Source: Mycolicibacterium novocastrense
GTDB taxonomy: Bacteria > Actinomycetota > Actinomycetes > Mycobacteriales > Mycobacteriaceae
Assembly: GCF_001570485.1 (NCBI RefSeq)
Contig: NZ_BCTA01000023.1
Location: 62,001 to 126,000, forward strand
DNA length: 64,000 nucleotides
Reading direction: 5' to 3'
The notes beneath the pieces were generated by a model. The model was not told the DNA's origin, searched no databases, and was given only the letters and a program-made list of their open reading frames with translations. A program made the position numbers and the translations under genes. This document shows positions 1 to 10,036 of the stretch, one piece after another; within the stretch, counting starts at the first letter, position 1; every line of letters starts with the position of its first letter.

Positions 1-77
1 CGCGAGGCTCACCGCAGCGCCGAGAATGCCGACGAGCAGCGGTTCCAGCCGCGCGAGCCGGCCGCGGGCGGAGACGT

Positions 78-959
78 CTACCAGACGCGGATCCAGTCGA
101 TGAGCATCACCGACGGATACGGCGCCCGACGCGGATCGCCACCGCCCGAACCGCCGACCGCCAGATTGAAGATGGCCTGCAGCCAGTAGCCGGGTTTACC
201 GAACGGCCACCGCAGGTCCCCGGGACGGCCGTGGACCGGGATCGGCTTGGCCGGAACGGTGAAGTAGGGCTCGGCGCCATCGACGTAGTCACGCCAGAAG
301 CGGAAACCGTCCTCGCTCCACTCGGTGCGCCAGCTGTGCCATGCGGGATCCACCAGCTGCGGAATCGACATCCCCTCCCACGTCTTGCCGTTGGAGGCGG
401 CGTGGACGGTGGTGCCGGGTGGCCAGGACTCGTTGCCGTAGTACTCGACGATGTCGACCTCGCCGTCCGGCAGCGGATCCTGGTTCAGCAACCAGTAGGC
501 CGGCCACAGACCCGGGTGCATGCAGTCCAACTTGATCCGCGCTTCCCAGGTCGTGCCGATCTGGCCCCGGAAGTGGCTGAGCACCTTGCCGCTGAAGTAC
601 TGGTCGCCTTCCTGGGTGGCGCACAGCACGAGGTTGGAGTTGCCGTCGACGAACACGTTGCGCCGGTCGTCGCGGTAGTGGCCCGCGATCGGCGGGTTCA
701 CCGGGTCGTCCCAGGACTGGATGATCCACTTGGACGGGTCAGGTGCGGAGCCGGCGGGTCCGTCGAACTCGTCGACGAACAGATAGCCGCCGGTCGCCGC
801 GTCCGGTGGCGGCTGCGCCGGCGGCGACGGCCGTACCGGCGAGGCGTTGGCCAGCGGCGAGGGTAGTGCGGCCGCGCCAACGGCGGCGGCTCCGGTCATC
901 ATCATCAGGGTGCGACGGTCGATTTCGGCCACAGCAGCACCATAGAGGGTGCAAACCAT
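78..959 (-). CDS. Secreted glycoside hydrolase family 16 (beta-glucanase-like)
   Basis: A 293-residue protein with a GH16 catalytic core. The diagnostic motif GEVDIVEYYG lies at residues 166-175, so E167 is the expected nucleophile, D169 the helper and E172 the acid/base. The N-terminus carries a twin-arginine signal (DRRTLMMM near residues 14-21, then an Ala-rich stretch ending about residue 40), so it is probably exported folded by Tat. Family members hydrolyse beta-1,3/1,4-glucans; the substrate cannot be read from sequence. There is no clear Shine-Dalgarno sequence at the ATG, and an in-frame GTG at 932 would give a shorter leader. It diverges from the formate dehydrogenase operon and looks unrelated to it. 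Confidence 0.9.
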   Translation of the reverse strand: MVCTLYGAAVAEIDRRTLMMMTGAAAVGAAALPSPLANASPVRPSPPAQPPPDAATGGYLFVDEFDGPAGSAPDPSKWIIQSWDDPVNPPIAGHYRDDRRNVFVDGNSNLVLCATQEGDQYFSGKVLSHFRGQIGTTWEARIKLDCMHPGLWPAYWLLNQDPLPDGEVDIVEYYGNESWPPGTTVHAASNGKTWEGMSIPQLVDPAWHSWRTEWSEDGFRFWRDYVDGAEPYFTVPAKPIPVHGRPGDLRWPFGKPGYWLQAIFNLAVGGSGGGDPRRAPYPSVMLIDWIRVW

Positions 960-1125
960 GATCGGGTCGAGTTGCCGCCACCGTGGTGCCCGACGCGGAC
1001 GTCAATTGACGACGCCCACGGGTGACATATCCATCTGACTAGGCGCAACGCCGACGTAAGTCGGCTTCGTGGCAACTGCACCCGCAACGCGGTTTGATGG
1101 GAGTCGCGTCGGGTAAGGAGGCACT

Positions 1126-4100
1126 GTGGACCTCAAGGGGTTGTTCCAGTCGTGGCCGGTGTACCGCCAGCTCACGGGTCCGGACCGGTTGGGGCGCGGC
1201 CACGCCGCCCAGTCCAAGCGCTCGGTCGAGTTGACCCCGCGCACCGTCGACGCCGACCGGGTCGCGTACTCCGTATGCCCGTACTGCGCGGTCGGGTGCG
1301 CGCAGAAGGTGTACGTCAAGGATGAGAAGGTCATCCAGATCGAGGGCAACCCCGACAGTCCGGTCTCGCGAGGTCGCCTGTGCCCCAAGGGATCTGCGAG
1401 CAAGCAGCTCGTCACCGGCCCGCAACGGCTGACCAAGGTGCGCTACCGCCCGCCGTACGCCACCGAGTGGCAGGAGATCAATCTCGACACCGCGATGGAC
1501 ATGGTCGCCGACCGGGTCCTCGACGCGCGGGAGAAGGGCTGGCAGCAGTTCGACGCCGACCGCAACACGCTGCGCCGCACCATGGGCATCGCGAGCCTGG
1601 GCGGAGCGACGCTGGACAACGAAGAGAACTACCTGATCAAGAAGCTGTTCACCGCCTTGGGAGCATTACAGATCGAGAACCAGGCGCGTATTTGACACAG
1701 CGCCACGGTTCCCGGTCTGGGAGCCTCCTTCGGTCGCGGCGGGGCGACGGATTACCAGCAAGACCTCGCCAACTCGGACTTCATAGTGATCATGGGGTCG
1801 AACATGGCCGAGGCCCATCCCGTCGGTTTTCAGTGGGTGGTCGAGGCCAAGGCGCGCGGCGCCAAGGTCGTGCACATCGACCCGCGGTTCACCCGTACCA
1901 GCGCGCTGGCCGATCGGCACCTCACGCTGCGGGCGGGCAGTGACATCGCCTTCCTCGGCGGCGTCATCAACTACATCCTGAGCAACGACCTCGACTTCCG
2001 CGAGTACGTCACCGCCTACACCAACGCCTCGTTCATCGTCGACGAGCGGTTCCGCGACGCCGAGGATCTCGACGGGTTGTTCTCCGGCTACGACGACGAA
2101 ACCGCCTCCTACAACCCGTCGACGTGGCAGTACGAGCGGACGGACCGCGAAGGCGGCGGGTCCGGAGCCAAGGAGGAAGCCGCGTCGGAGCAGCAGGGGT
2201 CGGGCGGCGCGCCGATCGACGACACCGCGCAGATGCTGCCGAGCGATCCGACGCTGCAGCATCCGCGCTGCGTGTTCCAGATCCTCAAACGGCACTACGC
2301 GCGCTACACCCCGGAGATGGTGGAGCGGATCTGCGGTGTGTCCGCCGAGGATTTCCTGGACATCGCGCGGGCGTGGGCCGAGAACTCCGGGCGCGAGCGC
2401 ACCGGTGCGCTGGTGTACAGCGTCGGGTGGACCCAGCACACGATGGGCTCGCAGTTCATCCGTGCCGGCGCGATCATCCAACTGCTGCTGGGCAACATCG
2501 GCAGACCGGGCGGGGGCGTGTTCGCGCTGCGCGGGCACGCCAGCATCCAGGGTTCGACCGACGTGCCGACGCTGTTCAACCTGCTACCCGGGTATCTCGC
2601 GATGCCGCACGCCGGTCAGGAAACCTTGCAGCAGTACGTCGACGACATTCGCGGCCGCAACCAGAAAGGCTTCTGGCACAACGCCGATACCTACATGGTG
2701 TCGCTGCTCAAGGAGTACTGGGGCGAACACGCGACCGCTGACAACGACTTCTGCTTCGACTACCTACCCCGCATCAACGGCGACCACGGCACCTACCGCA
2801 CCGTGATGGACATGGTCGACGGCAACGTGTTCGGTTACTTCCTGCTGGGGCAGAACCCGGCGGTCGGGTCGGCGCACGGACGGTTGCAACGCCTCGGCAT
2901 GGCCAACCTGGACTGGCTGGTGGTGCGCGACCTCGTCGAGATCGAGAGCGCGACGTTCTGGAAGAACGCCCCGGAGATCGAGACCGGCGAGATCGACCCG
3001 GAAACCTGCCGCACCGAGGTGTTCCTGTTCCCCGCCGCCTCGCACGTCGAGAAGTCCGGCACGTTCACCCAGACGCAGCGCAAGCTGCAGTGGCGCGAAC
3101 AGGCGGTCGAACCGTCCGGCGACGCCCGATCCGAGCTGTGGTTCTTCTACCACCTGGGTCGGATTCTGCGCGAAAAGCTCGCCGGCTCAACCGATGAACG
3201 GGACCGGCCGATACTGGACCTGTCGTGGGACTACCGACTCGACGGTGACGAGCCGTCAGCCGACGACGTGCTCCGGCGCATCAGCGGCGTGGATCTGACG
3301 ACGGGTCGCGCCGTCGACAACTATCTCTCGTTGAAGGCCGACGGCTCGACGATGTGTGGCTGTTGGATCTACAGCGGCGTCTACGCCGACGAGGTCAACC
3401 AGGCGGCCCGGCGGGAACCGCAAGACGACTCCCAATGGGGTTGGGTGTGGCCGATGAACCGCCGCGTGCTCTACAACCGCGCATCTGCCGACCCACAGGG
3501 CAGGCCGTGGAGCGAGCGCAAGAAGCTGGTCTGGTGGGATGCCGACAAAGAGGAGTGGACGGGCTACGACGTCCCGGACTTCGAGAAGAACAAGCCGCCG
3601 GATTACGAACCGCCCTCTGACGCAGTGGGTGTCGACGCGCTGAGTGGCGTCGACGCGTTCGTCATGCAGGCCGACGGCAAGGGATGGCTGTTCGCGCCCA
3701 ACGGGGTGCTCGACGGTCCGTTGCCGACGCACTACGAACCGCACGAGTCGCCGATGGCCAATGCGCTCTACAGGCAGCAGGGCAACCCGGCGCGCAAGGT
3801 CTACGGGCGCGCGGACAACCCGTCGAACCCGTCACCGCCGGAGTTGCACGGCGACGTGTTCCCGTTCGTCTTCACCGCCGCACGGCTCACCGAGCACCAC
3901 ACGGCCGGCGGGATGAGCCGCCAACTGCCGTACCTGTCCGAGCTGCAGCCGGGCCTGTTCGTCGAGGTGTCACCGGAACTGGCGGCCGAACGCGGTCTGG
4001 CGCATATGGAATGGGCGCACGTGGTGACCAGCCGCTCGGCGGTCGACGCGCGGGTGTTCGTGACCGACCGGATGCGGCCGCTGCGGGTCGAGGACCGGGT

Positions 4101-4377
4101 GGTGCATCAGGTGTGGATGCCGTACCACTGGGGCAGCGTCGGGCTGATCGACGGAGACGTCGTCAACGACCTGCTCGGTGTGGTGGCCGATCCCAACGTG
4201 TTCATTCAGGAGAGCAAGGTCGCCACGTGTGACATCCAGCCGGGGCGGCGGCCGCGGGGACCGGCGCTGCTGCAGTACATCGCGATGTACCGCGAGCGTG
4301 CGCGCATCACGCCCGAGACGGGTACCAACCTGGACACCACTGGGCCGTCGGAAGACCACACCGAGGAGCAGCCATGA
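1126..4377 (+). CDS. fdhA: Formate dehydrogenase alpha subunit, selenocysteine-containing
   Basis: Molybdopterin enzyme oxidising formate to CO2; 1083 residues when the in-frame UGA at 1693-1695 is read as Sec190. Reading stops there conventionally, but the frame continues without a break to 4377. Both sides match FdnG/FdoG-type subunits: residues before the UGA end in ENQARI, and the next is His, followed by GASFGRGG and AEAHPVGF. The [4Fe-4S] site is C51, C54, C58 and C86. The GTG start follows a strong AAGGAGG at 1115-1121. There is no Tat signal, unlike E. coli FdnG, so the site is probably cytoplasmic. A Gly/Glu/Ser-rich linker at about residues 340-366 looks lineage-specific. Its stop overlaps the fdhB start by 4 bases. 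Automatic annotation would split it into fragments of 189 and 863 residues. Confidence 0.95.
1693..1725 (+). promoter_or_regulatory. Selenocysteine UGA codon with bacterial SECIS hairpin
   Basis: TGA at 1693-1695 is followed after 11 nt by a perfect 7-bp stem: GGTTCCC at 1707-1713 pairs with GGGAGCC at 1719-1725, with one G-U pair. The apical loop is GGTCT at 1714-1718. Spacing and loop match the E. coli fdhF/fdnG SECIS as I remember it, where the GGUCU loop is bound by SelB. Expected role: recode UGA as selenocysteine. Confidence 0.92.
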
Positions 4378-5276
4378 GCCACAACAGCTTCTACGGCCCC
4401 CTCGACGACGTGGCCGCCGATGCGGGGTACGGCCAACACCCGCCGCGGATGGGCTTTTTCACCGACACGTCGGTGTGCATCGGCTGCAAGGCCTGCGAGG
4501 TCGCGTGCAAGGAGTGGAACGAGGTTCCCGTCTCCGGGGATGGGGACGGTTACAACCTGCTGGGCATGTCGTTCGACAACACCGGTGAGCTGGGCGCGAA
4601 TTCGTGGCGGCACGTTGCGTTCATCGAGCAGCCTTCCCGCGAACGCGTCGACCTGGGCATGCCCGGCTTCGAGCGGCCCGGTGACACGATGAGCGCCGAG
4701 ACCCGCCAGGACTTCCGTTGGTTGATGAGCAGCGATGTCTGCAAGCACTGCACCCACGCCGGGTGTCTGGATGTGTGCCCGACCGGCGCGCTGTTCCGCA
4801 CCGAGTTCGGGACCGTCGTTGTGCAGCAGGACATCTGCAACGGATGCGGATACTGCGTGTCGGGCTGCCCGTACGGGGTGATCGAGCGGCGGGAGGGCGA
4901 CGGCCGGGCCTGGAAATGCACGCTGTGCTACGACCGGCTGCGCGACGGGCTGGAGCCGGCCTGCGCGAAGGCGTGCCCGACGGACTCCATCCAGTTCGGC
5001 GTGCTCGACGAACTGCGTGAACGGGCAGCATTGCGCGTCAACGAGTTACACGAACGCGGCATTACCGAGGCACGGCTGTACGGCGAGGATCCCAACGACG
5101 GTGTCGGCGGCGACGGCGCGTTCTTCCTGCTGCTCGACGAACCGGAGGTGTACGGGCTGCCACCGGACCCGGTGGTGCCGACACGCGACATGGGCGCGAT
5201 GTGGCGCTACGCGGGTATGGCGGCGTCGGCGATGGTCGGTATCGCGGTGTCCTCGTTCTTCGGAAGGCGCAACTGA
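4374..5276 (+). CDS. fdhB: Formate dehydrogenase beta (iron-sulfur) subunit
   Basis: A 300-residue electron-transfer subunit with four ferredoxin-type cysteine clusters, visible as CIGCKACEVAC, CKHCTHAGCLDVCP, CNGCGYCVSGCP and CTLCYDRL...CAKACP. It should relay electrons from the FdhA active site to the membrane subunit. A hydrophobic segment in the last 25 residues (YAGMAASAMVGIAVSSFF) probably anchors it, as in FdnH-type subunits. It is translationally coupled to fdhA (ATGA overlap at 4374-4377) and to the following gene (TGATG at 5274-5278), so the three subunits form one operon. Confidence 0.95.
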   Translation: MSHNSFYGPLDDVAADAGYGQHPPRMGFFTDTSVCIGCKACEVACKEWNEVPVSGDGDGYNLLGMSFDNTGELGANSWRHVAFIEQPSRERVDLGMPGFERPGDTMSAETRQDFRWLMSSDVCKHCTHAGCLDVCPTGALFRTEFGTVVVQQDICNGCGYCVSGCPYGVIERREGDGRAWKCTLCYDRLRDGLEPACAKACPTDSIQFGVLDELRERAALRVNELHERGITEARLYGEDPNDGVGGDGAFFLLLDEPEVYGLPPDPVVPTRDMGAMWRYAGMAASAMVGIAVSSFFGRRN

Positions 5277-6229
5277 TGCCCCGCGAACAACTCGCCGTGC
5301 CGAAGGCCGAGTTCCGCTCCTACTACGGCAAGCAGATCCTCAAGAGCCCGGTGTGGGACTGGAGGATCGCGGCGTACCTGTTCTGCGGCGGGCTGTCCGG
5401 CGGCTCGGCGATGCTCGCGGCAGGAGCGGACCTGACGGGGCGGACCGAGCTGCGCAAGGTGACCCGAATCGGTTCGCTGGTCAGCATTTTGGCGAGCCTG
5501 TACTTTCTGATCGCCGACTTGGGGCGACCGGAGCGGTTTCACCACATGCTGCGGGTGGCCAAGCCGAGCTCGCCGATGAGCATGGGGACCTGGATTCTCT
5601 CGGCGTACGGCCCGGGTTCGGGCGTGATCGCGGTCGCCGAGCTGATGCCGCGTCGGCTGCGCCGGACGGCGTTGGGCCGCCTGGTGGAACGGGCGGCGCG
5701 ACCAGCGGGACTGTGGGCGGCGGGAACGGCCTCTGCAGTGGCGTCGTACACCGCAGTTCTGTTGTCGCAGACGGCGGTTCCGGCATGGCGGGAGGCCCAC
5801 CCGTATCTGCCGTTCGTGTTCACGGGCTCGGCGGCGGCCAGCGGCGCCGGGCTCGGCTTGTTGCTGGCGCCATACGACGAGACCGGTCCGGCGCGGCGGA
5901 TGGCGGTGCTGGGCGCGGGTATGGAGGTCGCGGCGTCACGGGTGATGGAGCGGCGGCTGGGCGTGGAAGGCGAGGCGTACACCACGGGGCGGCCGCACCG
6001 GATGCGTCAGGTGGCGGAGGTGCTGACCGTAGGGGGAGCCGTCGGGGCGGCGCTCGGGCGCAACCGGGCGGCGATGGTCGCGTCGGGGGCGGCGCTGCTC
6101 GTGGGAAGCGCGCTGCAGCGGTTCGGGGTGTTCGAGGCCGGCGTGGCGTCGACGCGTGACCCGAAGTACGTCGTCGTCCCGCAGCGGGAGCGGGTGGATG
6201 CCCGCGAGCGCCTACGCACAGTGCGCTGA
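5276..6229 (+). CDS. NrfD-type membrane subunit of formate dehydrogenase
   Basis: A 317-residue polytopic membrane protein of the NrfD/polysulfide-reductase family. It has several hydrophobic helices, for example around residues 29-50 and 59-78, and the typical LYFLIADLGRPERFHHML region. It should anchor the FdhAB module and pass electrons to menaquinone. The ATG at 5276 is chosen because it overlaps the fdhB stop; the longer frame from 5201 runs inside fdhB. This replaces the cytochrome-b gamma subunit of E. coli FDH-N, so the enzyme is not a simple FdnGHI copy. No fdhD (sulfurtransferase needed for FDH activity) is present in the window. Confidence 0.88.
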   Translation: MPREQLAVPKAEFRSYYGKQILKSPVWDWRIAAYLFCGGLSGGSAMLAAGADLTGRTELRKVTRIGSLVSILASLYFLIADLGRPERFHHMLRVAKPSSPMSMGTWILSAYGPGSGVIAVAELMPRRLRRTALGRLVERAARPAGLWAAGTASAVASYTAVLLSQTAVPAWREAHPYLPFVFTGSAAASGAGLGLLLAPYDETGPARRMAVLGAGMEVAASRVMERRLGVEGEAYTTGRPHRMRQVAEVLTVGGAVGAALGRNRAAMVASGAALLVGSALQRFGVFEAGVASTRDPKYVVVPQRERVDARERLRTVR

Positions 6230-6330
6230 GGGCTGTTCACGACCGACCACAACCCTGAGTGCAGTCTCGCCCATAGGACCATGAACAACATCCATCCCAC
6301 CGGCTGCTCGGTCCGATACCGTGTCCGTCC

Positions 6331-7680
6331 ATGACCGTACCGACCACTGAAGCGCAACCGCCGCGGTCGACTCCGGCCCAGACGAGGCGGGCGGTGTGGA
6401 ACACGATCCGGGGCTCGTCGGGCAACCTCGTGGAGTGGTACGACGTCTACATCTACACGGTGTTCGCCTCGTACTTCGAAGCGCAGTTCTTCGCCGAGTC
6501 CGAGAAGAACTCGACGGTGTACGTGTACGCGATCTTCGCGGTCACCTTCGTCATGCGCCCCGTCGGGTCGTGGTTCTTCGGACGGTTCGCCGACCGGCGG
6601 GGCCGGCGCGCAGCGCTGACGGTCAGTGTGTCGCTGATGGCGTTCTGTTCCATGGTGATCGCGTTGGTGCCGTCGCAGGCGACGATCGGGATCGCCGCGC
6701 CGATCGTGCTCGTGCTCGCCCGCCTCGTGCAGGGGTTCGCGACCGGGGGTGAGTACGGGACATCGGCGACGTACATGTCCGAGGCCGCGACCCGCGAGCG
6801 TCGCGGCTTCTTCTCGAGTTTCCAGTACGTCACGCTGGTGGGCGGACATGTGCTGGCGCAGTTCACGTTGTTGGTGCTCGACGCGTTCCTCAGTGAGGAC
6901 CAGTTGCACGACTTCGGCTGGCGCATCGGTTTCGCGATCGGTGGGGTCGCGGCGGTGGTGGTGTTCTGGTTGCGGCGCACCATGGACGAATCGCTGTCCG
7001 AGGACGTCATCGAGGCGACGAAAGCCGGCGAGGACAAGGGCGCCGGCTCCATGCGCGAGTTGTTCACCCGCTACTGGAAACCGCTGCTGCTGTGCTTCCT
7101 GATCACCATGGGCGGCACCGTCGCGTTCTACACCTACAGCGTCAACGCGCCGGCGATCGTGAAGACCGCCTACAAGGGCGAGGGTATGACGGGCACGTGG
7201 ATCAACCTGATCGGCCTGATCTTCCTGATGCTGCTTCAGCCGATCGGCGGGATGATCAGCGACAAGGTCGGACGCAAGCCGCTGCTGCTGTGGTTCGGTT
7301 TCGGCGGATTGGTCTACACCTACATCCTGATCACGTATCTGCCCGAAACACGTTCGCCGCTAACCTCTTTCCTGCTGGTGGCGGTTGGATACGTCATCCT
7401 CACCGGCTATACCTCGATCAACGCGCTGGTCAAGTCGGAGCTGTTCCCGGTGCACGTTCGGGCACTCGGAGTGGGTGTGGGGTACGCTTTGGCGAACTCG
7501 ATGTTCGGTGGCACGGCGCCGTTGATCTATCAGGCGCTCAAGGAACGCGACCAGGTGCCGCTGTTCATCGGCTACGTCACCGTGTGCATCGCGATCTCGC
7601 TCGTCGTCTATATCTTCTTCTTGAAGAACAAGTCCGAGACGTTCCTGGATCGCGAGCGTGGTCACGCGTTCGTGCGCTGA
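6331..7680 (+). CDS. MHS-family MFS transporter (dicarboxylate/alpha-ketoglutarate permease-like)
   Basis: A 449-residue 12-helix major facilitator protein. The loop motif GRFADRRGRRAAL and the sequence RLVQGFATGGEYGTSATYMSEA are typical of the metabolite:H+ symporter (MHS) subfamily, which includes KgtP, ProP and ShiA. A carboxylate such as alpha-ketoglutarate is a reasonable guess for substrate, but the sequence does not prove it. It stands 100 bp after the formate dehydrogenase operon in the same direction, without obvious coupling. The ATG start is well placed before the first helix. Confidence 0.88.
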   Translation: MTVPTTEAQPPRSTPAQTRRAVWNTIRGSSGNLVEWYDVYIYTVFASYFEAQFFAESEKNSTVYVYAIFAVTFVMRPVGSWFFGRFADRRGRRAALTVSVSLMAFCSMVIALVPSQATIGIAAPIVLVLARLVQGFATGGEYGTSATYMSEAATRERRGFFSSFQYVTLVGGHVLAQFTLLVLDAFLSEDQLHDFGWRIGFAIGGVAAVVVFWLRRTMDESLSEDVIEATKAGEDKGAGSMRELFTRYWKPLLLCFLITMGGTVAFYTYSVNAPAIVKTAYKGEGMTGTWINLIGLIFLMLLQPIGGMISDKVGRKPLLLWFGFGGLVYTYILITYLPETRSPLTSFLLVAVGYVILTGYTSINALVKSELFPVHVRALGVGVGYALANSMFGGTAPLIYQALKERDQVPLFIGYVTVCIAISLVVYIFFLKNKSETFLDRERGHAFVR

Positions 7681-7760
7681 CCTTCAACACTGGCCCTCGA
7701 TGGAGCGAGGAGACCGGTGTCAACGGAACACGCGGTGATGCAACGCATTTGACTATGAGC

Positions 7761-9041
7761 CTAGTTATCGCTTGGTGGTGGTTGGGGTTCGTAGGGGTCG
7801 TACCATTTCCATTCGGCGCGTTCGCCGCGGGGGCCTGGGCAGGGTGGGACCGTTGGTGGTGGTTGGGTGGGTGGGTGTGCGAGTGATCCGGGGTCCAGGG
7901 GTCGGCCGTCGCTGCCGGTGACGCGCAGTTGGTCGGCCGGGCCGGTGATGATGATCTGGCCGCGGTGGTGCATGCGGTGGTGATACGGACACACCAGCAC
8001 CAGGTTGTGCAGTTCGGTGGGTCCGCCGTCTTCCCAGTGCACGATGTGGTGGGCGTGCAGTCCGCGGGTGGCCCAGCAGCCGGGTACTTGGCAGGTGCGG
8101 TCGCGGTGTTCGAGTGCTCGGCGTAGTCGGCGGCTGATCACCCGTGTCGAGCGTCCGGATCCGATGAGTTGGCCGTGACGTTCGAGCCACACCTGGCAGG
8201 TGGTGTCGCACAACAGCATGCGCCGCTCGGCTTCGGAGAGCACCGGTCCCAGATGCGGCCAGGCCGCGGGTGTGTCCAGGTTCAGGTGCACGATGGCGGT
8301 GGTGTGTTGATCGTGGGGGCGTCGGGCCGCCTCGGTGTCCCAGCCGGTGTGCACGAGGCGCATGAACGCATCGGCCAGGGTGGGAAACGGCGGGCGACAC
8401 CGCAGATCGCCGAGCTGTCGGCGTTCGTGGGTGTCAGCGCCGGTGTCGGGGCCGTGATCGGCGGTGTGCTCGTTGATCAGCGCGTCGCGGTGCGATTGCA
8501 GGGCGGCCTCGAGTGCGGCGGCCTCGAGGTGGGGCAGGGTGATGCGGTAGGTGGTGGCCTGCTCGCCGACGGTTTTGCTGATGCCGCGTGGGGGGTCACG
8601 GTGGTCGGGTTGGGGGCGTGGTTCGAGTTTGATCGCGAACCGTAGTTGGTTGACCGTGGCCACCGAAGCCATCTCGGCGTAGTGCTCATCAGAGCCCGCC
8701 CCGGCGTACTGGGCGATGACCCCGACCTGATCCAGCGACAGGCGGCCCTCGCGCATCTCGGTGGTGCAGCGCGGAAACTCGTCGAAGCGTTGCGCCACGG
8801 CGGCCACGTTTTTGGCGGTGGCATCCGACATGCCCAGTTTCCAGGCCACCAGCGCTTTGACCGAGCGCACACCTTCGGCGGTTGACCACAGACCGTCGCG
8901 GTCGATCTCGGCGATGATTTCCACGATGCGCCCATCGATGGCGTTGCGCTGTCCTGACAACTCGGCCAACTGTCCCAACAGGCCCACCAAACGCTCGTGG
9001 GGACCGACATCCACCTGGGCATCCGCAGAAGCGATCGACAT
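7761..9041 (-). CDS. 13E12 repeat family protein (DUF222) with C-terminal HNH nuclease domain
   Basis: A 426-residue member of the actinobacterial 13E12/REP13E12-like family. The N-terminal two thirds is the DUF222 region, and residues about 330-375 form an HNH domain (CQVPGCWATRG, then HAHHIVHWEDGG, HNLVLVCPYHHRMHH), with zinc-binding cysteines and the catalytic His pair intact. These genes are multi-copy in mycobacteria. Some carry phage attachment sites, but none is visible here. The function is not established; a DNA-nicking or homing role is inferred from the fold. The C-terminal tail is Pro-rich. Confidence 0.9.
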   Translation of the reverse strand: MSIASADAQVDVGPHERLVGLLGQLAELSGQRNAIDGRIVEIIAEIDRDGLWSTAEGVRSVKALVAWKLGMSDATAKNVAAVAQRFDEFPRCTTEMREGRLSLDQVGVIAQYAGAGSDEHYAEMASVATVNQLRFAIKLEPRPQPDHRDPPRGISKTVGEQATTYRITLPHLEAAALEAALQSHRDALINEHTADHGPDTGADTHERRQLGDLRCRPPFPTLADAFMRLVHTGWDTEAARRPHDQHTTAIVHLNLDTPAAWPHLGPVLSEAERRMLLCDTTCQVWLERHGQLIGSGRSTRVISRRLRRALEHRDRTCQVPGCWATRGLHAHHIVHWEDGGPTELHNLVLVCPYHHRMHHRGQIIITGPADQLRVTGSDGRPLDPGSLAHPPTQPPPTVPPCPGPRGERAEWKWYDPYEPQPPPSDN

Positions 9042-9080
9042 GACCCAATCATCACAGAAGGGTCCGACAAATCCGGCGCG

Positions 9081-9974
9081 TCAATCCTCCAGCGCCCGGC
9101 CCACGATCAACGGGTCCGGCTCACCGACCACTTCGTCGTCCTTGTCGTCATAGTCGAAGCGCGACAACAGGTATCGCATTGCGTTGATTCGACCCCGCTT
9201 CTTGTCGTTGCTCTTCACGACGATCCACGGCGCATAGTCGGTGTCGGTCGCGACGAACATCTCCTCCTTGGCCCTGGTGTAATCCTCCCAGCGGTTGACC
9301 GCCTCCATGTCCATCGACGAGAACTTCCATTGCCGCAGCGGATCGACCAGCCGGATCGCGAACCGTGTCCGCTGCTCGGCCGGCGACACCGAGAACCAGA
9401 ACTTGGTCAGGTGCAGTCCGGAGTTGACCAGCATCTCCTCGAACGCTGGTGCCTGCCGCATGAACTCGGCGTGCTGTTTAGGCGTACAGAAACCCATCAC
9501 CCTCTCCACGCCGGCGCGGTTGTACCAGGACCGGTCGAACAGCACCATCTCCCCGCCGGTCGGCAGATGCCTGACGTACCGCTGGAAGTACCACTGCGAC
9601 TTCTCTTCTTCGGTCGGCTTCTCCAGCGCGACGACCCGTGCGCCGCGTGGGTTGAGGTGCTCCATGAACCGCTGGATCGAGCCGCCCTTTCCCGCCGCAT
9701 CCCGGCCCTCGAACACGATGACGTGCCGCGCTCCGGTGCGCTTGCTCCAGTTCTGCAGCTTCAACAGTTCGATCTGAAGCTGCCGTTTGGTCCGCTCGTA
9801 TTCGTCGCGACTCATCCGCTCGTCGTACGGGTAGCGTTCACGCCACGTCTCGATCGGCTTGCCGTCACGATCGAGCAGTACCGGGTCGTCTTCGTCCTCG
9901 TCGTTGACGGTGTATCCGTGGTCGTCGGTCGACAGCGCGTCGAGGTCGATCTCCGAGTCTGCAGTCGTCATCAC
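9081..9974 (-). CDS. ppk2: Polyphosphate kinase 2
   Basis: A 297-residue PPK2-family enzyme that transfers phosphate between polyphosphate and nucleoside diphosphates, favouring GTP/ATP synthesis in class I members. The Walker-A-like FEGRDAAGKGG, the lid motif RHLPTGGEMVLFDRSWYNRAGVERVMGFC and the downstream FSVSPAEQRTRF and DYTRAKEEMFVATD segments are all present. The N-terminal 50 residues are acidic and variable. It is a cytosolic, stress-related enzyme. It is monocistronic here, 39 bases downstream of the 13E12 gene start on the same strand and divergent from the rhomboid-like gene. Confidence 0.95.
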   Translation of the reverse strand: MMTTADSEIDLDALSTDDHGYTVNDEDEDDPVLLDRDGKPIETWRERYPYDERMSRDEYERTKRQLQIELLKLQNWSKRTGARHVIVFEGRDAAGKGGSIQRFMEHLNPRGARVVALEKPTEEEKSQWYFQRYVRHLPTGGEMVLFDRSWYNRAGVERVMGFCTPKQHAEFMRQAPAFEEMLVNSGLHLTKFWFSVSPAEQRTRFAIRLVDPLRQWKFSSMDMEAVNRWEDYTRAKEEMFVATDTDYAPWIVVKSNDKKRGRINAMRYLLSRFDYDDKDDEVVGEPDPLIVGRALED

Positions 9975-10036
9975 CGGCTCCTAACGACGCTCGCCTACCC
10001 GCAAGCCTGCGTGGCTAATCGCGCTAATCTCAGCGG

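Noticed and set aside
1693..1695. TGA read as a true stop splitting the formate dehydrogenase gene (pseudogene).
   Set aside because: The frame is unbroken on both sides, the local sequence matches the Sec site of FdnG, and a canonical SECIS hairpin follows.
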